Of a stretch of 64,000 bases of DNA, positions 14,256 through 27,029 are shown in pieces; position 1 is the stretch's first letter; each line of letters begins with the position of its first letter. The notes under the pieces were generated by a model. That model made no database searches and had not been told where the DNA came from. It saw only the letters and a list, made by a program, of their open reading frames with translations. The translations under genes and the position numbers were made by a program. Origin of the DNA: Rosellinia necatrix (taxonomy: Eukaryota; Ascomycota; Sordariomycetes; Xylariales; Xylariaceae); the NCBI GenBank assembly GCA_021209875.1, contig JAGYVD010000006.1:1240001-1304000 (forward strand). The letters run 5' to 3'.

Positions 14256-14849
14256 GTCCCGGTTATGCGATGAGCTGCTGACGGGCGTCGACGGGCGTGT
14301 GGGGGAACCAGCTTTACCGTTTGTGAACAATGTTGCTTAGCTACCCAGGTAGTTGTCCTTAGGTAAGTAGGCTAGATAACAAGTGGGATGGATCTCCGGT
14401 GGGATGTTGTGAGATGGAACCAACAAACCCCTGCCTGCCGAGGAGGCCCAGTGCTCTCCCTGTAGGATGACGTACGCACTATAAATCCAAAACCCCGATG
14501 CGGACCAGGCATAGTCCCCGAAACGGCTAGCTACCTACGCACCACCAGCTTGACTGGCAATCTAGGGCCTACTAGTGAGAGGGTCCGTGACACGCTCCAC
14601 TTTACGACACCTACCTACCTAGGGATACTTAGTTAGCCTGCATACATGTTTTTATTGGGTGCATAAGTCCTAACTGACCTTTCAGTAATTATAGTTATTA
14701 GTAAATACGCTGGAGCTTTCAACTATGTGAGCTGCGATCCCGTTAAAATACAGTGGAGGCGTGGAAAGGAGAAACCCCCATCCTCATGATACTTGTATAC
14801 ATACATACCTACTTACACGCGTATGTACGGAGATTTGTTGATTCCCCCC

Positions 14850-17800
14850 TTAATCCGCACGCTGGATCCTTTCTAGGATCATTCCGAGCGTCTGGTTTCC
14901 TGCTACCATTCCACGACAGCCGTCCGGCTGATCCCCCTCGCCCGGTCCCCTGTAGTAACGTGCTATCATCCCAGTCCCCTCGAAGCACTTCACTAGCGCC
15001 TTCTTCCGCGAGCTGCTCACCTCGAGGAGTCTCTTGATGTATTGGTCGGGTGAGTAGCGTATCCCGGACCGGTCCGTGTAGAGGTACCTCTCGTCCTTCT
15101 CCGGGTCCTTGGCGGTGGCTAAGGCATCGATCATGAGCTTGGTCACATCGGGACCGTGGCCCAGTGCGATGTGGAGTATCGTCTTTTGTCGATATCGCCA
15201 ACTGAGGTCCGTCACGGAGACGAGCGCTCGAATCGTGTGTTTCTATCGACTATACCAGTCGTGTTCTTTGTTGGCCAATCTGCACCAAGGCACAGGCCGA
15301 GATGCGCACGCGACCGCTAGTGGGATCATCATACTGTACTCTTCCGCTCGGTGACCCGGATCATGCTTCCCTTCGTCCACCAGCCACTGGACGGACTCGG
15401 GGAGTGCTAATAATGCCGCTAGATGGAGTGTCCCATCGTTTGGCGTTTCTCCGCAGTCCATGAGACAAAAAGCCTCAAAGTTTCCCAAGTAAATCGCGGC
15501 GTCGCGGGGAAACATCTCGCTCACCCCAACAAAGTCGCCTGGTTCGCCCTTTGCCCCTGTGGTTAGGCGTCCAAACGAGGAGCCAACTATCAGTTGACCT
15601 AATATGCCGTCTCTGTTTACATCAAGCAGTGCTTTCAAAACTGGTGTCCTTTCTTTGTCGAGCAGGCAGCCCAGAACCGCGGATACTTTCGTGAGGGGTG
15701 TCAAATATGTTGGGAGCGCTGTGTGTCCTGGTCAGTCTCGGATATATAGGGGACGACAGAGAGGTAAAAACAACTGTTGGCATTCATACCTGCATTCCCC
15801 CTGCATTCTAGGAGCGTTATGATAACATCATTGTGAATGTGATATTTCGAAAACAAAGCCCAAATCAGCAGTCGTAAAGGAGTTGGCCGTCATCAACAGC
15901 CCCCCTCGATGGCTGTTCCTCGAGGCAGATCCTGAACCATCGCTCGACCTGTAATTCCTCAAAATCCCTTATCAAGGCTCGTAGGATGACTAGAGGCTGT
16001 GCCCGTTTACTTAACTCTCGAAACACGAGCTCCGCATCCCCCCTCGCGGCTAAGATGAAGCATTGAGCGTTGCCGTGATTTGGGTCGATGCCCTGTGCGA
16101 GAAGTAGTTGTATGATGAGAATATCGGGAGAAGCGCGTTTTATGCTCCCCAGGAGGGCCTTGAAGATGTTCAATTTACTGATGTCCCATTTCAGCAAGTA
16201 CCTGTACGCAGCCAGCCGAACCGCCGGGTCTATGTTAGATGCGTGCTGTAGTATCATCAACGATATACTGACACAACAGTTTTACACCCTGGGCAGAGTT
16301 CAGATGATGACAAAATGAAAATACCTCTGCCTTTTTATAGCTGGTGGTAGCGCCATTTTCGAGAAGTAATTCCACAACGGCTAAATCCGGTGGGGGGCAG
16401 GAGGGGATGTATGTAAGGAGAGCCTAAGGGGCCGCATCGCTAGGGACGCCTCGTCTTAGCAGGCTACGGTATATCAGATAGGTTCGCTCCGGAGGCATGA
16501 TGGTTTCTCTCGCCATCCTGAAGGTCTTTAACACTGTGTCTCGCTCCGATGTTCCGTTAACCAAGAGCGCAAATAAGTCGGTAGACGATACCCGTAATGC
16601 TAGTTTCAGTGTTTCATCGGAAATAATAACGCCACGATCAAGTAGAAATGATGGGAATGAAGTACACTCCGGGTGAAATTTAATGGAATTTTGGAGCAAC
16701 GCTATCATATCAGTCGCGAGCACACCCCCGCTAATTAGTGGTTAAAAACCGCTGAAACATTAGGTTCTTAATGTCAGAGCTTGATACGGAAGACGATGCT
16801 ACAGCGAAGCAGCACTGTTGTAGTGTGTCTCGGCTAGGTTCGAACGAAAGGAATAAATCTGAAGTCTCCAGAGACCCTTTAGATGCTGCTTCTTGAAGCG
16901 CTATCCCATCCTTATAATTCACATCAGCCTGGTGACGAAGAAGTAACTTGAGACCATCCGGGTCACCAGAAATTGCCATACGGGTCTCTTGGTATAAAAA
17001 TTCCGACTGGCCAATTTCAGATGATTTCGCCTTGTCCAACAGAAGCGTCATACATTCAGGCTGGAATTTTCTTGGTGCAGCACTTGCCGTATCTTGAAAC
17101 GCTTCCTCTAGCGAAGCCAAACTAGGGTCCGCACATGGAAGTACGAAAAGTAGATCAGCATTCGACTCTTGGATGGCGAACCGAAGTAGTGTTCCGCTTC
17201 CTAAATCAACGTCTAAACCGTGACGAAGAAAATAAGACATAAATTCGGCGATGTTGGGATTGTGTTGTAAATCGTAGCGAAGAAAGGAAGACATAGCTTC
17301 AGTGATATTGGAGTTTCGTTCGAAGATTCTGGGGGCCCATAAGGCGTTCAGCACAGAGGCTGCTGATGGAGTGGACTCTAATAAAAGCTCCAGAGCGCCC
17401 AAGTGGTAATACTTTGGATGAATAGCTAGGTATAGTACGGACCTAGTAATCATCTGATCAGGAGGACACTTTGCGCATAATATCTTCATCAAGTCCTGAT
17501 TATTCGTCTCAATGGCGATTTGAAAAATAGCACTGTCGGCATGTGCGCCATGTTGCAGCAGTAGACGCACAATTTCAAGCTTTCGATCCCCCAAAGCCGC
17601 TTTACGGAGGGTTTCGTTGATCGGAAGGCCTGCGGCTCCTCTTTCAAGCAGCAGTCTGATAGATTGCAAGACTGCATCGTAGCCGCAGATGTCGATGAAA
17701 TCAAACGCTATGGGTACAGCAGCGGACACGGTCTCGTTTCGTGGTCCAGCTTCACACAACGTCGCTAGGAGAGGCATATTCGCTCTTTGTGCAGCTACTA

Positions 17801-19520
17801 AAACGGGATTCTTGTCGCTGTCGCCATCCACATCGACCGGTGCGCGCTGTTGAATAAATAGCCTAGTGAGTTCCCAGTCTAGATCTCCTTTTTCGGATGC
17901 TAGCTTTTGTAAAGGTATGCCAAGATGCTGGGGAAGGATGCCCTTCTTCAGAAGAGCAGTCAGTGCTTGTAGTCTAAAAGATCTGGCTTCAAGTGACATA
18001 GCGGCGGGTATGGCGGCTGAAAGCGTTTCAGTAGAGCACCGATGAAGGAGCAAGGTTTCGAGGGCGCTGAAGTTCGTCGTTTTAATTGCTGCCTCTACCG
18101 CGGCGGCTCGTCCAAACTCAATAGACGCGCCGTCGTGAAGCAGCCTGTCAATAAGCTGAGGTTGTTGATTCTTGACAGCTTCAACCAAACGCATGCTTAA
18201 TTGAATCCCATTCAGTTTTCCTATCGCCCCTAACGCATCCATGAGTCGTATCATGGTGAGCTCCGGCGTTGAGGCAGGAATGGCTTCGAGCGTAATAGAC
18301 GAAATTGGGCGGGTAACCTTTCCCTTTATCAACAACACCAATATGTCCAGATCCACTTGTGAGACGGCTCAATTGAGTGCATTATATGGCTCGATATCTA
18401 CGCTGATAGCTGCTTCGACGAGCATTCTAATCGTGGGGATATGTCGAGTCTTGACGGCCCTCAGCAGTTCTTCACGTATGATCGGGCTATCCCCCACGGA
18501 GCCGGACTTATCCAGTAAATCGACAAACCTGTATCTGAGGCTACAACCCCGGACGCGACACGCCAACTCACACACGCTCTTGCGGAAACTATAGAAACCT
18601 TCCCCTAAATACGCATAAGCTAGAATCATCGCAGTGGCTTGGGAATTTTGTGATTCAAGTGCCATAAGCAAAAGTTCCTTCGAGGCTAGTTCAGGGTGAT
18701 GAGCAAGGCGCATTAGTAAGATACTCTGTAGCTGTTGTCGGGCAACAGATGAATCCCTAATTTCCGGACTAAGGCAACATTGCCATGCGCCGATGGTCAT
18801 CGACCCCGGGATCGACAGCAGAAGTTGGCTAAGCCGAAGTTGTGCAGCATGAAGCGCTCACAGACCGCATTTTGGCTCTCATAAGCATGGGCACCAAATA
18901 AAAGGAGTATCTCCATTGCGCCCATTGAACCGTTTTCCAAGGCAATGCGGAAAGCCCTGTGCTAACTCTGTTTGCCGAACCCTCGCTTGACACATGAGCT
19001 GGATGTATTGAAGGTTGGACTGACTTGTAACTGTGTTCAACCAACTCATCTCGGGAACTGTTTCTGATGATAAGCCCTTGCCAAAGAATTGGACTTTTCG
19101 CTTTTGTAGTCTCGAATCATGGAGGTGGTACCATAATTCCTCAAGGGAGGCTGGGGGCGCATGCGATAATAGCGCCAACGCAACGCCTGCGGGTGGGAGA
19201 GGGGGACTGTTCAAAAGGGAGTCAAATGCCTTTGCTACCTCGTGTTTCGTGAATACCCATTTTGAATTGTCGCGTGCTACTTCCTTTTCTAACTTGGTCC
19301 GGAAGAAATCGCGAGCTTGCTGATCCGGTTGCCGATAGCCATGTGCGCTAATGCGCTGTTGAATAAGCCAGGATCGGGCCTCGTCACAGTGAATCGCAGT
19401 GACATTATAGTAGGAATGATGAGAAGATATGTCATCTAACAGAGGCACTAATTCTGGCCGAGAGAGCCCGGCTTCATGTAGAAAATAATCGATTTGGTGA
19501 ACAGGGGAAGCTAGACTCAT
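14850..19520 (-). pseudogene. Broken giant ankyrin-type repeat protein
   Basis: Remnant of a protein of about 1,500 aa. The likely start is ATG at 19518-19520 (MSLASPVHQ) and the end is TAA at 14850-14852. Ankyrin-like units recur throughout, for example LEIVRLLLQHGAHADSAIF, DGLKLLLRHQADVNYKDG and DLAVVELLLENGAT, in the style of the large fungal NLR-like/ankyrin family. No NACHT or effector domain is visible at the N-terminus. Frame damage includes an extra base in the CCC run at 18955-18957, a shift near 18840, in-frame TGA at 18369-18371, a frame change across 16731-16787 that simple splicing does not repair, in-frame TAG at 16424-16426, a change near 16261-16320, a shift near 15870, and in-frame TAG at 15243-15245. 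Homology-like text continues across each break. One intron (15728-15789, CTGAC branch point) still looks usable. The long open part at 16731-18356 suggests recent decay. Gene callers may split it into several small ankyrin genes. Confidence 0.85.
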
Positions 19521-19897
19521 GGTCGTTATGAAATTGATTATCATGTGAGTCCAATGCGCAACGACATAGGGGATAGGTATCAAAGTAAAAAGCAATTGAA
19601 TGTCGACTTCCGAAACTGATCATACTCTTCGAAATTCTCACATTCTATAACGACCCCTCCCCTGACGTCTTATAGACGCCCTCATACGGTAACGTCGCAT
19701 TCCCCAGTCAGCAGCACTGTCTTTTTTGGCGAGCTGAAGCACTATCCTCATTTTCAGATAATTGTACACTACACCAGGCTACAGCAGGGCGTTTGAAGCG
19801 CCTGTGCGCCTACGGCCCAGACCGCATGGCATTGGCATTCGGTCGGGTCTATGCTGAATCAAATACAGGCACAAAATTACTACAGAGGAATCGGTAC
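19521..19897. other. Divergent promoter gap between ankyrin pseudogene and alpha-kinase
   Basis: About 380 nt separate two divergent gene starts. No clear TATA box or other element was recognised. The gap shows only that the two genes could have been co-regulated. Confidence 0.45.
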
Positions 19898-21554
19898 CAT
19901 GGGGAGCTGGACTCCAAAAGAAAGTCTAATGGTGACCGTTGGGGGAAGGCAAGTACGCGGCACGGTGTCAATGCTCTATTGCAGTTCGAGGAGATGAATC
20001 TGGGTACTTCATTCAGTGTTCTGAAACGGCTGGTGATCCAGACTGCCACCGCCTCCGTTTCTCGCTCAGCGACCCGTTTGATTTTGAACAGTGAGAAAGC
20101 TAGATGGATCGGTGGCACCGTACAGAATAGGGACCTTCCTGCGACTATGGCTGCCATTGAGGAATCCAGGCCAAGCGAAGAAGTATCACTAGAAGAAGGG
20201 CCTCCACGCTGGAATGTCCCTGATTGGCTAGACAAAACTCTAATTAGTGGTCGAAGGCTTCTGTCCCGACGCCGTACTTCACGATGCCAGTACGCTCAAC
20301 GATATGATGGCTTGCGACGAAAAGATCAAGCTCAGCGTCGCCGAACTAACTATCCATGCACGGTCGAGACCGTTCGCCCAAGGCGCTATGCGTGTGGCGT
20401 CTTACGCCCGAACTGCGGTCTCGGCTAATCCATTTGTCATCAAGTCGTATAAAGGAGGCGTCCGGGGGCTAGCACATGTCGTCGAGGATATGCGATGCCA
20501 AGCTCTGTGCAAAGCGTTCGCTCTCGAGTTCAATATCTTGCTAAAGGGACAAGGCATAATCGATGTCGTTGTAACCTCGTGCTTACTCAACAAGGCGGAC
20601 GGGCCGGGACAAAAAGACTACTTATCACTAGAGCCCTTTATCGAGGGCAAATATGTCAAGTACAACGGCAACAACGGGTATGTGGCGCCCGACAATGAGG
20701 GAACGCTGTTTTTCAACCAGGCTGCCCAAGCTTTCTCACATTTCACCTTCGAGCGTTCTTGGGGTTCCTTCTTGATCAGTGACCTGCAAGGAGTCGACAA
20801 CATCCTCACCGACCCGGCTATACAAACGGCCGGCCCTGAGAGGTTCAAGATAGCGGACACGAACATTGGCGAGGCGGGCTTCAAGTTTTTCTTCTCTACG
20901 CACAGGTGTAACTCGATCTGCAAAATGCTAGAGTTAAAGAGCACCGCTGAGATGTTTATCTCAGGGAATTTCACGTTCAGAGAGCGATGGCCGGTCATGG
21001 AAAGGACAGTATGCTGTTCGAACAAGTTCTGTCGGAGGATCGTGCACCAAAATGAAGCGCACATATCAAACCGTTTCCCTGGTTACTACTGGTGCAAGTC
21101 ATGCAAAGGGCAGATCGACTCAACTGTCTCTCAAGCCTGTGCAGGAGTAGAGCCGGCTCACAGCTTTGACATATCTGAGTTCTTCTATGAGTCTCAGGGT
21201 CAAATCCCACCGGAAAGGTGTCCGACTCACACGGAGAGGGAGACTACAGCATCTAGTATCGCAACTGTGGGTGGAAGCCTGTGGGGTAGGATGAAAAACG
21301 CCGAATATCAGGAGGCCATCGATGGGAAAAAATGGCGATGCTCTCGAGGCGTGTTTGGCATAAAAGGCATCCGTGTTTTCAGCGATACCACTGCCACATT
21401 TTTAAAATGGTCCCCGAAACGCAAGATAGGCCTCGGCTATTCGTCATCATGTGGCCATGTTCGAGTGGTCGCGAAGATATTCTATGTAGTCCAGGCGTCC
21501 AACGGGTCAGTGTATTGCTGTCCACAAGAAAGGTTACCCCTAACGTATCACTAA
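19898..21554 (+). CDS. Alpha-kinase (MHCK/eEF2K type), 5' part frame-disrupted
   Basis: An atypical serine/threonine kinase. The open part 20247-21554 contains the alpha-kinase core: a Lys-containing strand (FVIKSYKGG), SHFTFERSWGSFLISDLQGV, the glycine-rich DTNIGEAGFKFF, and the zinc-site pattern THRCNSICKML. A cysteine cluster (CCSNKFC, WCKSCK) follows, a plausible extra zinc site. The extreme C-terminus is not recognised. Upstream, coding-like text continues in other frames: MGSWTPKESLMVTVGGRQ from 19898, DESGYFIQCSETAGDPDC from 19993, then EEGPPRWNVPDWLDKTL at about 20190-20240. Joining these needs a one-base shift near 19990, a very short (about 40 nt) intron or another shift near 20093, and a shift near 20245 just after an in-frame TAA. 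Either the exon structure is unusual or the gene is a recent pseudogene like its divergent neighbour. Kinase family identity is much firmer than the 5' model. Confidence 0.75.
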
Positions 21555-23266
21555 GGAACATGAGCCCCAAGCACGGCACGGCCAGTTACTAGCCAACCCC
21601 AATGCGATGGTCATAAACGAGATCAGGAGACGGTAACCAGTTAGATCATGATGTTATGAATAATCATTTGAAGCGCCATCGCTAAAATGATTCTTCGTAA
21701 CGGAAGTCAGTCCCGAATAGGCGCGGAATGATGGCGGTGGAAGACCAATGGCGGGCACACATGGAGTGAAGGGCCCCGACCCAGCTTCGAAGCGCAAAGC
21801 CTATGGCCAAGAGGCCATAGCTGCGCATTGTGGTTGCAGAGGGCCACATTGATTGCAAAAGGCTCGCTGGGATAGGCGTCCGTTGCCGCTGGGTGGGAAA
21901 GGCGTAGGTTTAAGGAAGGGTGTGAATGTATGGTTGGTAAACAGCATAGGCTCGGCATCGGCAGGCTGAGGTGGCAGTGTTAGTGTTAGTGAGATAGCCA
22001 GCGGGTTGGTTGGTAGCCGCCATTCATTCCCACTCGAACATTGGCATCGTCGTTGACGTATCGTATGCCTCTATTGCACCGATTTAGTAAGGGTCCGTCC
22101 CGAGGCTAGAGAATGTCTACGGCAGATTGTAACCGTTTTCACCGGTAAGCCGAGAATTCGCATCTTGACGAGTTCCCGTTAGGTGCGGTTCTGTTCGGCC
22201 TACTTGTAGGAGAACGTGGATACATCCCAAGATGAGTTCCGAGGTTGGATGGCTGTGATGGATGGTTGTGATGGATGGTTGTGATGGATGGTTGTGATGG
22301 GTTGCTCGGCGCGGTGCTACAGGACCGCACGGACTTGGATCCTAGAAATATGGAGCTCCGTGACTGTGTGTGGCTCGTCACCTCGGTTTGTGGCTCATGC
22401 TATTCAACTTTTAATAGGGCTGCTAACTACACTACACCTGATTAGATTACCTATAGGTACAGATGGGAGGTACGACCCACAGTGTCGAGTGGTTACCTAC
22501 TACGGTGGACGCCCATGTCAATTACTAGGTCTCCATCCCATCTACAACATCGCTTTTAATCGCTACAATGCCAGGCAGATAGTCCCCAGGTAGGTACCCT
22601 CTAATTTCCTATTCAATATTCTCGCCCACTTGGACATGAGTGCGAAACAAGGGCATACAAGGGCATACCTCCGAGACCAGCAAGCTACGTCTAATCATTG
22701 TCTCGCGCGCCACTTCCTCCGGTGCCCACCGGTCCTCTGCTATCATACGGAGGCTTACCCGTTACAGATGTGCGGGTTACCGACATCGCCGCGAGGCGCA
22801 TCTAAAGGATCGGCAGCCCCCAATAACTAGGTATGCAGACCAGCTACGGTATACACGCGCTACTACACTACATGGTCAGTGGTGCAATACACACACCACT
22901 TTGCTTCCCCTGAAATAGACACGTGCGGTTCGAATTCGATGAAAGGCGCCATAGCTAACACAATATTACGAAGATCGGATACCGTAAATACAAGAAGAAA
23001 AAGGCAGGTAGCGAACCTCCGTCACTATGTACACTATGTATATACATACGATCGTGCCCAAGTCCCCAAAAATAGCCAGGGTCGTTGAGCATTGATCCTC
23101 CACCGCACTCCATCCCACCCCCAAAACCCCCCCCCTACCCAACTCTTGCCTGCCCGCTATCAATCATGCATGCGCGGCGCCACCCCCGAGTACCCCCTTT
23201 TCCCCTTTTTTTATCCTCGCGGTAGGGGAGCAAGAGCAAGACGTTTTGTTGGAGAAAGGCTTAGAT
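21555..23266. other. Intergenic, no gene seen
   Basis: A 1.7 kb spacer at the 3' ends of the convergent alpha-kinase and pectate lyase genes. Only a 13-nt tandem repeat (separate entry) and C-rich tracts at about 23100-23145 stand out. Confidence 0.6.
22247..22298. repeat. 13-nt tandem repeat, four units
   Basis: Four head-to-tail copies of GGATGGTTGTGAT, the first with one C in place of T. It is a minisatellite in a spacer. Confidence 0.9.
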
Positions 23267-24504
23267 TTAGAAGGAGAGCTTCTGGCCGGCGTTGGCCCGG
23301 ACGGAGCTCTTGGTGTTGGCGGACCCGAGGAGAGAGTAGCTGTAGGGGACGCTGGTGAGGGTGCCGGTGGGGGCCGAGTTGGTGCTGCCGCCGAGGCTGA
23401 CGTCGCGCGCCACCGCGTACCCGGTCACGTCGCTGTCCGCGAAGTAGATGGCCTTGTCGCCGTTGTTCTCGAAGACGGTGCTCTCGATCAGCAGCTGCGC
23501 GCCCTGGCGGGTGTTGACCGCCGTGTTCACGTTCGAGTAGTACGAGTTGAAGATGTGGCCCGTGCCGAACCGGAACGACGGCCCGCGGCTGTTAATGTTC
23601 TCAAACACTGCCAGGGACATAAACAGTCAGATACATCTTGCCCGAGTGAAACCTCCCGGAGGGCGGGTTGGGTTGTTCTTGCTCCCGCGAGAAACGGGAG
23701 CGGACATATTGAGGAAAGAGGGATGATGACATACAGACGTTGGCGTAGGTGACGGTCAGATGACCGGTATCCTCGGCGCTGTTGGAATCACTGTGGCCTA
23801 CGAGGGAGCCCTTCCAGTGGTCGTGGATGTAGGTGTTGGAGATGGTGACCCAGTCGGACCCGTGGGTCACGTCGATGAGGCCATCGTAGTAGTCCTTGTC
23901 GTGGTCCTGGTCGCTCGACACGTCGCAGTGGTCGACCCAGACGTTCTTCGAAGCCTGGATGGTGATGGCGTCACCGTTGTCGGCGAGGACCTTGGCGATC
24001 TTCATGTTGCGAACGATGACGTTGGACTGCTTGTTGATGCTGAGGCCGATACCCGTAAGGCCTAAGCGAATCAGTCTTTGATCTTCCACCGCCACACGAC
24101 CTCGGAGAATGCAAACATACTGGAGCCAGACGCGCCGATAATGGACTTGTTGGAAGTCACCGCCACCTTGGCAGAGCCGGAGATGGCGCCCTTCACAACG
24201 ATGACAGCGGCAGCATCAGCCTTCGCAGCAGCAGTGAACTGTGCGAGGGTCGAGACGGTCGTTGTGGTACCACCCGCACCGCCCTTGGTTCTAGCTAGGC
24301 ATTAGCACCGCTTCGGATTTCATGAGATATAGGGGGTGTAAACTCATACCCGCCATTCTGCTTGGCATAACCAATGTCCGCGACGTCAGTGATCGTCGCC
24401 CGCTTCTGGATAGCGCGAGCAGCAAGAGGCTCGTCCACAGTAGGGGTGGGAGAGGCGGATACGCAGGCCGCTAGTACGGCGACGGCAGCAGATGTGAACT
24501 TCAT
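23267..24504 (-). CDS. Secreted pectate lyase, polysaccharide lyase family 1
   Basis: Cleaves polygalacturonate by beta-elimination in the plant cell wall, outside the cell. Predicted exons are 24350-24504, 24121-24290, 23735-24061 and 23267-23607, giving 330 aa with three GTATG-type introns and frame continuity at each join. The start MKFTSAAVAVLAACVSAS is a classic signal peptide; the in-frame ATG eight codons upstream would add non-signal residues, so it was not used. A short propeptide ending in a KR pair precedes the mature enzyme. PL1 landmarks are NGGTKGGAGG after the first splice, VWVDHCDVSSDQDHDKDYYDG with acidic calcium-site residues, DGLIDVTHGSDWVTISN, and the RGPSFRFGTGH segment with the catalytic-type Arg. 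The length is normal for the family. All landmark residues are intact, so it is expected to be active. Confidence 0.94.
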
Positions 24505-24626
24505 GATGGGCAGATGGAAGAAAGACAACGAGGCCTCAGTTAATCTAAGCTAGGTATGATGCTGTTGAGATTGGACACTGGTCTGGTGGACTGTTCCCTA
24601 TCACTTCTTTGCACGATATGATCTAT

Positions 24627-24637
24627 CCTTATATATA
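24627..24637 (-). promoter_or_regulatory. TATA box candidate of the pectate lyase gene
   Basis: The minus strand reads TATATATAAGG about 125-135 nt upstream of the ATG at 24504. The spacing and the A/T purity make it a good core-promoter candidate. Confidence 0.45.
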
Positions 24638-26702
24638 CATGTCGACGAGGGTCTTGCCTTCGATGCGTTGAAATTGTTCCGTTAATTTAGAATGGCTCTA
24701 TGTCAGTTGTAGATGACGTGTAGTACGAAATTGGAAATGGAAACAAACAATTATCCTCGAATCAGCGGCAGCTTGAGAGCGTAATAGAAACTCTAAAGCA
24801 GCCAAAAGACCCTAACACTCATCATGCTGAATGGCCATGGCGTCTTCGGCGCACTCTCCGCTCCGTCCGCTTGCGTCGTCCGCCCGAAAAGCTGCCTTTT
24901 AGAGCTGTGGGGATAGAAGCCTTGCGAGCATGGATTGTTACGAATTCGCGGTGGGTAGAAAAGGGGGCTAACCCAACCCCTGCAAATACGTCTGCGGGAA
25001 GAAACGCATGCGTTAGTGATTGACATCCTCTCCGGCTAAGTATCTAGTTTAGACGAGACTAGGCTAGTAGTGCCCGCCCGTTTCAGTTTTGTTCCCCGGA
25101 ACGGAGTTCATGCCTGTGTCCATCTAGTCAGCCCCAACTTTAGGAGCCAGGTAACGTTTGGGATAGCTTGGCTCTCCACGGCACGAACGATCAGAAATTG
25201 TAAGGACGGCGGGATACGAACGTACTCTACACTACGGGCATAGTTAGGGCGTTCGTTTGGTGAAATAAGCCGCGGATTATCTCACGGCAGTAGCGTCTAG
25301 TCCGCGGTCGATTTTATTCCGGCGTCAACACGCGGAAAGTCATCTCGGCAGTGCTCAGGTACCTGGGTGCCTGGGTCTGCCAATACCTGGGGTACGCATG
25401 GAGGGTCGCACTACGAACGAATCCTACCGCGAATGCGGAGTCGCATTGGCGCAAAAACATAACGAAAGAAGTATGGCCGTTTCTGCCGTTCTAATTGGAG
25501 GGAAAAAGCTAAGAAGTGCTTAGCTAGGTGTGGATGCGTACCTGTCATGCCTACTTGCACGAGTCTGCTGGTAGCCTCAGATCCCGAATACATCACTGAG
25601 GCTCGGCCGCGCTAGGTCTATTTTTGGCAAGCAAGAGCCCAAGAAGATAGATCTGTATGAACCACTACACATCATATACCGGAACGGCAGAGTTCTCATA
25701 CGTAATGGCTTCTATCGGCAAGTGCGATGAACCCTAGAGAGAAGCGTAAATGAGAGGGAAAGGGGATTGATAGGAAGGTAGCTTGCTCTCGCCAATCTTT
25801 CCAGTGCTGTCAGTGATCGTCATTACGTAGCTGAAAGGCGAGCTTGCCGGCCGGATACGTGCCCCGAACCTAGGGGCTTGAGGCGAAATAGAAGACATTG
25901 ATGGAATTGAATTGTCTCTTTCTTCCTCCAATACATGAGACGCCCCGATGGCGCTACGAAGCTTGTTTGAACAACACTCGCAGCGTGGTACTTATCTCGA
26001 CACATTGCATGAACAACTGGGTCAGACGTGGGGGGGCCGGCGCATCCGACGTCGATTAATGAATGTTGGAAGACATCTCCAAATGACGACAGTCCGAGCG
26101 GGAAGATGGGCAATACCTAGGTAGCCATAAAGACCAATTTAGTTGGTTAAGCTTGACGATATCCCCGGGTAACCTGGTGCACGCAACCCCCCTTCTTGTC
26201 ACGATGTTTGTCGTTTGTCGCTATCTGGATGGGGTATTTGAATGCAATGGATGCAGTAAATGGAATTCATGTATGATACCATTTGTCCCATTCGAATGGG
26301 CTGGCACTTGCAGCTATAGCCTAGCTCGTCGACAAGCTGGCTGCCTATCGACACTATTGAGAGACACGTACGTATGGAAGGTGATTCAATGGTCATGGGC
26401 CAGCAACGCCTGCCTCGTTTTAATATGATTAACTGCTGAATATTTTCATATTATTTATTAAGGTTCATTTTAAGATTGCCCTGTGTAGGTATTTGGGTAG
26501 TAGGTAAACACACATTACTAAAATACCTACCAAAGGGGGTATGGGATCTGACCGAGTGGTGTGGCAGTCGTTGCCACTTCTTCGACTGAACTTGTGTTAA
26601 TTGTACTTGGTAGATGTCCAAAGTAGGCGCGGCCGACAAATCCTATCTCGTGTCTTAGGCAGACAGAGCGACGATCCAGCGCGACAGGCCCCTCTAGGTA
26701 GG

Positions 26703-26728
26703 GCAAGCAGGAGCAAGCAGGAGCAAGC
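26703..26728. repeat. 10-nt tandem repeat
   Basis: Two and a half copies of GCAAGCAGGA lie in the spacer upstream of the small secreted protein gene. Confidence 0.8.
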
Positions 26729-27029
26729 GTCATGGACACACGGTAGAAGCATAGGTCTCTTCAAGTGACCCTCTCAACAAATCTCTTCATTCATCTTCTC
26801 TCCCCTCGTGGCTCGAAACAACCCCTTCCACCAGTTACTTGATCCCATAATCACAATAGCATCCCCAGCATCCATACCGTCGATCCACTCAATTATCGCA
26901 ATAGCCACCATTTGTCGAAACACCATCCAAAAACTTTAAGGCAACCCAGCCTTTTACTATACTCGACCAACTAAGCTCTAGTTGTGGCTTCTCTTTTCGA
27001 TCGATCAAGACTAGCTGAAGTGTTTCAAG

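Larger units (their letters stand above)
12931..14849. other. Intergenic, no gene seen
   Basis: It holds the promoter side of the metallopeptidase gene and the 3' flank of the ankyrin pseudogene. Open frames on both strands have no recognisable family and no consistent splice structure. A short pyrimidine repeat is listed separately. CCTAGGTA-type motifs occur at about 14347-14370 and 14610-14625. Confidence 0.6.
24505..27029. other. Intergenic, divergent promoter side, no gene seen
   Basis: A 2.5 kb spacer between the divergently transcribed pectate lyase and small secreted protein. The open frames inside (for example 25411-26113 on the minus strand) have no family and no signal sequence. 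The 250 nt before 27030 are rich in C/T runs, typical of a fungal promoter. Confidence 0.55.

Noticed and set aside
16731..16787. 57-nt intron (GTATCA...ATTAG) in the ankyrin gene
   Set aside because: The splice signals look acceptable but removing it leaves the next segment one base out of frame, so it does not rescue the gene.
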